From the NCBI GenBank assembly GCA_934183135.1, contig CAKPRX010000019.1, positions 1-28,068 of the forward strand: a stretch of DNA of 28,068 nucleotides. Direction: 5' to 3'. Origin of the DNA: an uncultured Prevotella sp. (GTDB lineage Bacteria > Bacteroidota > Bacteroidia > Bacteroidales > Bacteroidaceae). Both the position numbers and the translations under genes were made by a program. Positions 6,684-12,920 of this stretch are shown here, in pieces. Within the stretch, counting starts at the first letter, position 1. Every line of letters begins with the position of its first letter. Below the pieces are notes generated by a model. It ran no database searches. It was given only the letters and a program-made list of their open reading frames with translations, and was not told the origin of the DNA.

Positions 6684-7784
6684 TTACCGTTCCTTGATAC
6701 TGTTCTCGTGCTTCTTAGGGATAGCGAAGCGCACCTTCTCGCTCTCATCGCGCTTCTCGTGATAGAGCTTGGGCAGAGGGTTCTCAAAGGGCTCGTCGTA
6801 CATGGCCCGGTTGCGGCACACGTCCATGGCCAGGTAGATGGCCCTGCGCAGCGCCCCCTCGTCGGCCACGTTCTTGCCGGCGATGTCGTACGAAGCCCCC
6901 TGGAGGGTCGACGTACACACGATGGGCAGCCCCGACACCATCTCGACACCTCCCTCGGGCGTAAGGGTCAGGAACGGGGTCATGCCCTGGTCGTGATACA
7001 TGGCCAGGACACCGTCGAAGTCGGTGTAAAGGCTGTTGCTGAAGAAGTTGTCGGCCGTATAGGGGCCGAAAGCATTGACCTGGTTGTCAGCCAGTTGCTC
7101 TATGACGGGCTTAATGACATCGCGCTCCTCGGCCCCAGGCGTCGGGTTGAGTGCCAGCACAGCCACCCGCGGGTTAGAGATACGGAAGTCGCGCTTCAGA
7201 GCCTGTGCGAACAACTTGATTTTCTCCGTAAGCGATTCCTGGGTTATCTTGGTGGCTATGTCCTTGACCGCCACATTGTCAGTCATCAGTCCCACGCGCA
7301 TACTGTCATTTACCAGGATGGTCATGGCCTGGTCGCGCTCGGCAAAGCACTCTCCGATATAGTTGGCCTGGCTTCTGAACTGCACCCCGTGGTTGCTGAT
7401 GCTGTCGGCGTGTACCGGTGCGGTTACCAGCACGTCGTAGAGATGGTCATGAAAGTCTACCACCGCCTTGTCCAGGGCCGTGAGGGCCGCATGTCCAGCC
7501 TCCTCGCTCGGTATGCCCAGCTCTACCTTTACCTCGTCGTCAAAGGTGGCCAGCATGTTGACCCGTCCGTCCTTGGCCTCGTCTGCGCTGCTGATAATGC
7601 TGAAATTGGCCTCGATGCCGAGTGCCTTGCGGTGATAGGCAGCCACCTTGGGCGAGCCATACACTATCGGCGTACAGAGTTCCAACATCTCCGGCTCAGC
7701 AAAAGTCTTAAAAATAAGTTCGTATCCGATACCGTTGGTATCGCCGTGGGTTATAGCCACACGTATTTTCCTATTCTCGGTCAT
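6684..7784 (-). CDS. pdxA: PdxA-like protein with altered active site
   Basis: A 366-residue homologue of 4-hydroxythreonine-4-phosphate dehydrogenase, the NAD- and metal-dependent pyridoxal-phosphate biosynthesis enzyme. The fold signatures are clear: ITHGDTNGIGYELI (11-24), YGSPKVAAYHRKAL (42-55), YHDQGMTPF (263-271) and YDIAGKNVADEG (299-310). However, the usual GHTE metal motif is SQAN (138-141), the usual THxP/GHxP motif is DNVA (169-172), NPHAGE is NPTPGA (213-218), and the His of TSxxHGTAYD is absent (TSTLQGASYD, 291-300). Only H264 of the three metal-binding histidines remains. The enzyme may be inactive or have a changed reaction. It is embedded in an operon between the DUF4837 lipoprotein (16-nt gap) and the flippase-like gene. 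Confidence 0.85.
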   Translation of the reverse strand: MTENRKIRVAITHGDTNGIGYELIFKTFAEPEMLELCTPIVYGSPKVAAYHRKALGIEANFSIISSADEAKDGRVNMLATFDDEVKVELGIPSEEAGHAALTALDKAVVDFHDHLYDVLVTAPVHADSISNHGVQFRSQANYIGECFAERDQAMTILVNDSMRVGLMTDNVAVKDIATKITQESLTEKIKLFAQALKRDFRISNPRVAVLALNPTPGAEERDVIKPVIEQLADNQVNAFGPYTADNFFSNSLYTDFDGVLAMYHDQGMTPFLTLTPEGGVEMVSGLPIVCTSTLQGASYDIAGKNVADEGALRRAIYLAMDVCRNRAMYDEPFENPLPKLYHEKRDESEKVRFAIPKKHENSIKER

Positions 7785-7800
7785 AGTAGTTATATATAGT

Positions 7801-8670
7801 TTATGTATTACTGTCTATCGTATAGAGCACCGCCTTGAGCGCCACCATCAGGTTGCGCTTGGCCATGGCTGGCGCATAGGCAAAGGCCAGCACCGCCACC
7901 GTCTGGCCGCGGTGCCTTACCACCCGCATGGCCATGGGGCCGCCCATCGCGTCGCCCTGCATGGCCCACAGGCCCTGTATCCACACACCGCCATGGGGCA
8001 TGGTAGTGGTGCGCAGTGTGGGACGTATCAGCTGCATGTACATGCTGTCGGTCTCGCCCTTCATATTTATGCGCAGCACGCTGTCGGCCTGTTCGGCCGC
8101 CCTATGGGTGTCTGTCAGGCTGAAGACGCATACCCCGGTGGTGGCACGGGCCGTCTCGCCGGCCATCCACACAAACCCGGGACGGTCCACGCATACCGAC
8201 ATATCGGCCGGAACCCACACCCTGACTCCCCATCGCTCAGCCACGAGGCGCTCGGCGGCCTTGCTGTGCCGAGCCTTCAGCTCAGCCAGGTGGCACACCG
8301 TCTCGAAGCGCTCCAGCGTGGCCTCCAGCTGCCGGGGGGCGGTGCCGTCGGTATAGACGATTATCTGCGGATGGGCATAGCGGTCGCGCACCACCCTCAG
8401 AGCCTCGCCCTGCCTGTACACCACGATGCTCCGCGCATAGCGGTACAGCCCCGTGGGCTCAGCGGTCCTCATGCGCACCACATCGTGGGCCGGCTCTGCC
8501 TGGGGCAGTCCCCCGTAAGGGCGCTCCAGTATCGGCCCGATGCGGTTCAGGCTGTCGGCAGCCACCACCACCTCGCAGGGCTTGCTGCTGCTGGCCGGCA
8601 TGCCGCCACCGCCGTTACAGGCTACCAGCGCGCAGGCCCAGGCCATACAGGCGGCGCCCTTAGTGTTCAT
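7801..8670 (-). CDS. DUF4837 family lipoprotein
   Basis: A 289-residue protein with a lipoprotein signal (MNTKGAACMAWACALVAC, lipobox ending at C18) followed by a Gly/Ser linker and a mature domain that begins EVVVAADSLNRIGPIL. The overall layout fits DUF4837, a Bacteroidota-restricted family of unknown function that is exported to the envelope. Motifs such as RPTLRTT and GLWAMQGDAMGGPM (about 215-250) match my memory of the family. The start codon overlaps the rlmN stop by 11 nt, so it is translated within that operon. No enzymatic motif is visible. Confidence 0.78.
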   Translation of the reverse strand: MNTKGAACMAWACALVACNGGGGMPASSSKPCEVVVAADSLNRIGPILERPYGGLPQAEPAHDVVRMRTAEPTGLYRYARSIVVYRQGEALRVVRDRYAHPQIIVYTDGTAPRQLEATLERFETVCHLAELKARHSKAAERLVAERWGVRVWVPADMSVCVDRPGFVWMAGETARATTGVCVFSLTDTHRAAEQADSVLRINMKGETDSMYMQLIRPTLRTTTMPHGGVWIQGLWAMQGDAMGGPMAMRVVRHRGQTVAVLAFAYAPAMAKRNLMVALKAVLYTIDSNT

Positions 8671-9706
8671 GGCGAACCTCGCCTATCTTCTTCGAGGTAC
8701 TGAGCAGGCCGCAGGCGGCATAGATGTCCTGGCCGCGGCTGGCCCTGATGGTGGTAAACACGCCATGCTGGGTAAGGTAGTCGCGGAAGGCTTCCATGCG
8801 GCGGTCGTCTACCCCGTGGAGGTTTACCTCGGGTATCTGGTGGAACCTTATCAGGTTGATACGGCAGTCCAGCCCCCTCAGCAGACGGATAATCTGCTGG
8901 GCGTGCTCCTTGCTGTCGTTGACGCCGTCAAAGACAATATACTCAAAGGAGAGGCGGCGCTGGTGGGCAAAGTCGTAGTTGCGCAGCAGGTCTACCACCT
9001 CCTCGATACCCATGCCGCGCTCGGCCGGCATAAGACTGCTGCGCAGCTCGTGGTTAGGGGCGTGCAGACTGATGGCCACATGACAGTCGCTCTCATCGAG
9101 AAAGCGCTGCAGCTTGTGCCTCACCCCGACCGAGGAGACCGTGATACGCTTGGGGCTCCAGGCATATCCGTAGTCGGCGGTAAGCACCTGGGTGGCCCTG
9201 AGCACGTTGTCCAGGTTATCCATAGGCTCGCCCTGTCCCATGAACACGATGTTGGTCAGCGTGTCGCGCTCGGGCAGCGAGTAGACCTGGTTCAGAATGT
9301 CGGTAGCCGTCAGACTGCCCTCGAAGCCCTGCTTGCCAGTCTGGCAGAACAGGCAGTTCATCTTGCAGCCCACCTGCGAGGACACACAGAGGGTGGCGCG
9401 GTCGTGGTCTGGTATGTACACCGTCTCGACAAACTTGCCCTCGGCCGTGGGAAAGAGGTACTTTACCGTACCGTCTACTGACCGCTGCTCGTCTATGGGG
9501 GCCTGGCAGCCCACCGTGTAAGCCTGGGCCAGCTTCTGGCGGTTGGCCTTGGATATGTCTGTCATCTCGTCTATCGTAGCCACATGCCGCTGATAGAGCC
9601 AGCGGGCCATCTGGCCACCCGCAAAGGCGGGCATGCCCATCTGGCGGGCCACGTCTTTCAGCTCGGCCAGCGCCATGCCTAAGAGGGGAGTTTTTGTCGT
9701 TTCCAT
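8660..9706 (-). CDS. rlmN: 23S rRNA/tRNA adenine-C2 methyltransferase
   Basis: A 348-residue radical-SAM enzyme of the RlmN family, which methylates C2 of A2503 in 23S rRNA and A37 in some tRNAs. The iron-sulfur cluster motif CxxxCxxC is at C114, C118 and C121 (GCKMNCLFCQTGKQG). The catalytic C-terminal cysteine is C332 (YAACGLLS). The characteristic MGQGEPMDN and SLHAPN motifs are present. Length is normal for the family. It heads the minus-strand operon rlmN-DUF4837-pdxA-flippase-like. A copy of the recurring 15-mer described below lies just upstream of its start codon. Confidence 0.96.
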   Translation of the reverse strand: METTKTPLLGMALAELKDVARQMGMPAFAGGQMARWLYQRHVATIDEMTDISKANRQKLAQAYTVGCQAPIDEQRSVDGTVKYLFPTAEGKFVETVYIPDHDRATLCVSSQVGCKMNCLFCQTGKQGFEGSLTATDILNQVYSLPERDTLTNIVFMGQGEPMDNLDNVLRATQVLTADYGYAWSPKRITVSSVGVRHKLQRFLDESDCHVAISLHAPNHELRSSLMPAERGMGIEEVVDLLRNYDFAHQRRLSFEYIVFDGVNDSKEHAQQIIRLLRGLDCRINLIRFHQIPEVNLHGVDDRRMEAFRDYLTQHGVFTTIRASRGQDIYAACGLLSTSKKIGEVRHEH

Positions 9707-9709
9707 TAT

Positions 9710-9724
9710 ACCTTATTATATATA
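9710..9724 (+). repeat. Recurring 15-mer, copy a (upstream of rlmN)
   Basis: ACCTTATTATATATA; identical copies lie at 19591-19605 and 25304-25318, and a 12-nt copy on the minus strand at 18361-18372. Here it begins 4 nt from the rlmN start codon. Read on the rlmN strand it supplies AATAAGG, which could serve as the ribosome-binding region. Confidence 0.75.
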
Positions 9725-10084
9725 GGTGGTGGCTCGGGCCAATGCCAAGGGGGCTCGCCCCTGTAACAGAGCTGTCGCCCAGGGCATAGAGAACACCAAC
9801 TTATGCAAAGTTAGTGTAAAATAGACAAATAATCGCATAAATTGTAAAAAAACACTACGCCTGTTAATATTTTGGCGGAACTGGTATGATTGATAACGGC
9901 AGTGAAACAGTTGCCCCAAGCCATACCTTCTGGCATATTGTCTTTCTGCCGCAACATATATCACTGTGCCCAAATCAACTTCTATTGATGTATTCCCAAG
10001 ATACATCCCTGCTCCTTTCTCTTTAGATATGGTGAACAGGACTTCTGACTGTGTGTTCGGCTCATAGACTTTAACGATGAAAAG
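9716..10084 (-). pseudogene. Possible gene relic without a proper start
   Basis: The minus-strand frame is open from the stop at 10085-10087 down to about 9716. Its first 80 residues read like protein (VKVYEPNTQSEVLFTISKEK then GAGMYLGNTSIEVDLGT and YVAAERQYARRYGLGQLF). There is no ATG near the beginning of the frame; the first is at 10006, inside the protein-like part. The composition is more AT-rich than the neighbouring genes, and the tail runs through the presumed rlmN promoter. I do not recognise it. It may be a decayed insertion or chance. Confidence 0.25.
9806..9813 (-). promoter_or_regulatory. Possible -7 box for rlmN operon
   Basis: The minus strand reads TAACTTTG about 100 nt before the rlmN start. 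No TTG at the usual 19-20 nt spacing was found (a TTTG lies 12 nt upstream), so support is partial. Confidence 0.4.
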
Positions 10085-10178
10085 TTACTCTCTGCATTTT
10101 AAGTGTTAAAAGTGGTCAATGGGTGCAAGGATTGTATGGTTTTTGCATTTACAGGGTGTAACTAAATAGATAAGAGAT

Positions 10179-10853
10179 ATGAAACGAGTTAAAATGTTTG
10201 CCCTGGGCCTGCTGCTGGCCTCTTCGGCTATTACCCTGCAGTCATGTAATGACGATGACGATATAGACAGCACCTACTATCCCAATGCGCTGGTCACGCT
10301 GAAGACCAATGTACAGACGGGAGCCTTCTATATGCAGCTCGACGACTCTACCACGCTGGTGCCTACCAACATCAAGACAGCCCCCTACGGTGGCAAGGAG
10401 GTGCGGGCCCTGGTTAACTTCAAGGACATGGCCAACACCGACGAGCACTCGGCCAAGACGGTCTACGTGAACTGGATTGACACCATCAGGACCAAGCCCA
10501 TGGTGTTGTCTGTGGGCGATGACGATGCCAAGGTGTACGGCGACGACCCTATAGACATCGTGAACAGCTGGGCCACGGTGGTCGAGGATGGATACTTCAC
10601 CCTGCGCTTCCGCACGCTCTTCGGTAGCAGCGAGCCTCACGTGCTTAACCTGGTCAAGGGCGATGCCCCTTACGAGGTGGTGCTTCGCCATAACGCCAAG
10701 GGCGACACCCAGGGCTACCCAGCCGACGGCATGATGGCCTTCAGGCTTGACAAACTGCCCGATACCGAGGGCAAGACGGTGCTGCTTACCGTCAGGTGGA
10801 AATCGTTTGGCGGCGAGCGCAAGGCCCAGTTCAAGTATTGTACGCGTAAGTAA
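10179..10853 (+). CDS. NigD-like lipoprotein
   Basis: A 224-residue protein with a lipoprotein signal (lipobox Leu-Gln-Ser-Cys, C23) followed by an acidic NDDDD stretch typical of surface or outer-membrane lipoproteins of Bacteroidales. The mature part follows the NigD-like pattern: an N-terminal OB-like domain (FYMQLDDSTTLVP, then VRALVNF and VYVNWIDTI, about 50-105) and a C-terminal beta domain (DPIDIVNSWATVVEDGYFTL, LRFRTLFGSSEPHVLNLV, VVLRHNA). The molecular function of NigD proteins is unknown. In B. thetaiotaomicron one member, NigD1, is reported to act downstream of the anti-sigma factor Dma1 in vesiculation. Here the gene lies directly upstream of an ECF sigma/Dma-like pair with a 65-nt gap. 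No canonical TAnnTTTG promoter is obvious, which fits alternative-sigma control but does not prove it. Confidence 0.85.
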   Translation: MKRVKMFALGLLLASSAITLQSCNDDDDIDSTYYPNALVTLKTNVQTGAFYMQLDDSTTLVPTNIKTAPYGGKEVRALVNFKDMANTDEHSAKTVYVNWIDTIRTKPMVLSVGDDDAKVYGDDPIDIVNSWATVVEDGYFTLRFRTLFGSSEPHVLNLVKGDAPYEVVLRHNAKGDTQGYPADGMMAFRLDKLPDTEGKTVLLTVRWKSFGGERKAQFKYCTRK

Positions 10854-10888
10854 AATAAAAACACACCCGACCGCGTTAACACTATAGA

Positions 10889-10909
10889 GGGGGCTTCATA
10901 GCTGCCCCC
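10889..10909 (+). other. GC-rich hairpin between NigD-like and sigma genes
   Basis: GGGGGC (10889-10894) pairs with GCCCCC (10904-10909) around a 9-nt loop, ending 9 nt before the sigma start codon. There is no T-tract. It could act as an mRNA-processing or translation-attenuating structure that lowers sigma output relative to the lipoprotein. Confidence 0.45.
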
Positions 10910-10918
10910 CGTAATGGC

Positions 10919-11482
10919 ATGCAACTGTATAAGCACGACACCGAACAGCATATAGTACAACTCTTTGGCCGGGGCGACGCCTCGGCCATGAGCCGTCTGT
11001 ATGCCGAGTATGCCCGCTACCTTACCGGTGTGTGTGCCCGTTACATACCCGATGCCGACGACCGTAAAGACGTGTTGCAGGAGGCGTTTATACAGATTTA
11101 TACGCAGATGCCCACCTTCGTGTACCGTGGCCGTGGCTCGCTCCGGGCCTGGGTTACGCGCATTGTGGTCAACCAGGCGCTCATGTTTATACGCCGCCAC
11201 GCCCAGCTTGCCACCGTCGAGGCCGATGCCACGCTGCCCGATGTGCCCGAGGAGGAACCCGCGGTCGACGAGCTCAGCGAGGACGACATACTGACCCTCA
11301 TTCAGCAGCTGCCGGCAGGCTACCGCATGGTGTTCAACCTCTATGCCATCGAGGGCAAGACCCATGGCGAGATAGCACAGCTCCTGGGCATCAGGCCCGA
11401 CTCCTCGGCCTCGCAGTATGCCCGCGCGCGCCGGCTGCTGGCCAAGATGATTAATGACTACCGACTTAAAACAAAAAGATAG
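10919..11482 (+). CDS. ECF-type RNA polymerase sigma factor
   Basis: A 187-residue sigma-70 family factor with only regions 2 and 4. Region 2 spans about 25-93, with DADDRKDVLQEAFIQIY (region 2.2) and SLRAWVTRIVVNQALMFIRR (2.3/2.4). Region 4 spans about 120-180, with LPAGYRMVFNLYAIEGKTHG and the DNA-binding helix-turn-helix EIAQLLGIRPDSSASQYARA. The acidic linker (100-122) separates them. Such factors direct transcription of envelope-response genes and are held by a membrane anti-sigma partner. The stop codon is immediately followed by the start of the Dma-like gene, the arrangement of the Bacteroidota ECF21-type sigma with its dual-membrane partner. The ATG at 10914 is out of frame, so 10919 is the start. 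Confidence 0.92.
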   Translation: MQLYKHDTEQHIVQLFGRGDASAMSRLYAEYARYLTGVCARYIPDADDRKDVLQEAFIQIYTQMPTFVYRGRGSLRAWVTRIVVNQALMFIRRHAQLATVEADATLPDVPEEEPAVDELSEDDILTLIQQLPAGYRMVFNLYAIEGKTHGEIAQLLGIRPDSSASQYARARRLLAKMINDYRLKTKR

Positions 11483-12748
11483 ATGAATAAACCGTGGACT
11501 GATAAGATACGCCAGCGTATGGGCCACTACGAGCCCCAGGCCCCCGATGGCCTGTACGATGACATTGTGGGCGAGATGGCCCGCCGGGGCCTGATGCCCC
11601 AGGCTCAGTCACAGCCCCCGGCCCGCCGGGTACCCCTGTGGGTTAACCGTGTGGCCGTGTCGGCCATAGCCGCTGCGGCCGTGCTGACCGGGGTGATGCT
11701 CTGGACGGCCCGTACCGATGTGGCCCCGACGGTAGCCCAGGGTGGGACAGCGCCCGCGTCGGCTGTTGGAAGTACGCCGAGTGCTGCTGAGCCGGTCTCG
11801 CCCTTAGCCCCATCGGCCCCCTCACCGTTGGCTCGTCTGGTAGCCCACATCCTGCTCCCCACAGACACACTGCCCTCCACGGACCACCCCTTGGCCACCC
11901 TGGCAGGGCAGCCCGCTGCGGGCGAGGCCCCGCTGGTCAGCGTGCCCGATGCCGAGTGCTCTTCTACCCAGGCTCCGGCTGCGCACCCGGCTACTCCCCA
12001 TAAGTCGGCTCCCACGCACCAGGGCACCCGTAGCCTGTATGGCGATGGACAGAGCGGCCAGTGGGCCGAAGGCCAGGCCCGCCGCAGCATCCGCATGGGT
12101 GTCGATGCCTACGTCCAGGGCGTGTCGTCTAAGCAGATGAGCGGCAACGGCAGCCAGGCAGTCAGCGGTTTTCTGGCTCAGGATGCCCCCACCTACGGAA
12201 CCTTGAGCCTGCTCGCACCCAACGGCAAGAACCTGATGGCCGCTACCCACAACGAGGTACACCGCCATCACCGCCAGCCCATCAAGGCCGGCGTGTCGCT
12301 GCGTTACCACATAGGCGAGCGCTGGAGCGTGCAGACGGGCGTTACTTATAGCTACCACTCGTCTGATATAGAGGAGGAAAATCTTACCACTGAGCAGCGC
12401 CTGCACTTTGTGGGCATCCCCGTGGCAGCCAGCTACAGCGTGTGGCATAATGACCACTTCAACGTGTACCTTACAGCCGGCGGCGAGGTCGAGAAGTTGG
12501 TGCGAGGCACCCAGCGCAGACTGTACCAGACCCACGAGCAGACCGACCGCGTACACATGGGGCAGCTACAGGTGTCGGCCACGCTGACTGCTGGCGCCGA
12601 GTACCGGATAACGCCAGTCGTGGGCGTGTATGTCGAGCCTGGAGGGGCTTACCACTTTGACAATGGCAGCGGGGTCAGCACCGTCTATCACGACCACCCC
12701 CTCGACTTCAGTCTTAACCTCGGCGTGAGGTTCAACCTCGGCCAGTAG
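11483..12748 (+). CDS. Dma-like dual-membrane-spanning anti-sigma factor
   Basis: A 421-residue protein with an unusual three-part build. Residues 1-50 are cytoplasmic, charged and helical (DGLYDDIVGEMARRG), suited to binding the sigma factor. Residues about 54-75 form a single transmembrane helix (NRVAVSAIAAAAVLTGVMLW). Residues about 76-205 form a Pro/Ala/Ser/Thr-rich disordered stretch long enough to cross the periplasm. Residues about 206-421 show alternating beta strands (IKAGVSLRYHIGERWSVQTG, FVGIPVAASYSVW, LGVRFNLGQ) of a PorT-like outer-membrane barrel ending near the C-terminus. There is no cleavable signal peptide. This matches the Dma family of B. thetaiotaomicron. It abuts the sigma stop codon, so the two are translationally coupled. 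Confidence 0.82.
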   Translation: MNKPWTDKIRQRMGHYEPQAPDGLYDDIVGEMARRGLMPQAQSQPPARRVPLWVNRVAVSAIAAAAVLTGVMLWTARTDVAPTVAQGGTAPASAVGSTPSAAEPVSPLAPSAPSPLARLVAHILLPTDTLPSTDHPLATLAGQPAAGEAPLVSVPDAECSSTQAPAAHPATPHKSAPTHQGTRSLYGDGQSGQWAEGQARRSIRMGVDAYVQGVSSKQMSGNGSQAVSGFLAQDAPTYGTLSLLAPNGKNLMAATHNEVHRHHRQPIKAGVSLRYHIGERWSVQTGVTYSYHSSDIEEENLTTEQRLHFVGIPVAASYSVWHNDHFNVYLTAGGEVEKLVRGTQRRLYQTHEQTDRVHMGQLQVSATLTAGAEYRITPVVGVYVEPGGAYHFDNGSGVSTVYHDHPLDFSLNLGVRFNLGQ

Positions 12749-12804
12749 GGCCGTGGCCACCCTCGCCCAGAGGGGGCTCGCTGTAAAAAAATATTGACTT
12801 TTAC

Positions 12805-12835
12805 TTTGTTCTATCTTTGCTTTGTATTATCTTTG
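12805..12835 (+). promoter_or_regulatory. Promoter for TPR hybrid kinase
   Basis: TTTG (12805-12808), a 19-nt spacer and TATCTTTG (12828-12835) form a canonical Bacteroidetes promoter. A second TATCTTTG sits at 12812-12819 with TTG 15 nt upstream. It lies about 85 nt before the start, so the sensor can be transcribed separately from the sigma operon. Confidence 0.65.
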
Positions 12836-12920
12836 CTTACTGATAGTTGCACCTTGGCCATCGGCCCGGGTTCCTGGTTGGTGGCGGCTACTATCTTGCT
12901 CAAAAGATAACGATGTAAAG

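Noticed and set aside
6597..7799. 400-codon plus-strand frame opposite pdxA
   Set aside because: A shadow frame; composition is His/Val/Leu-rich and no domain is recognisable, whereas the minus frame is clearly PdxA-like.
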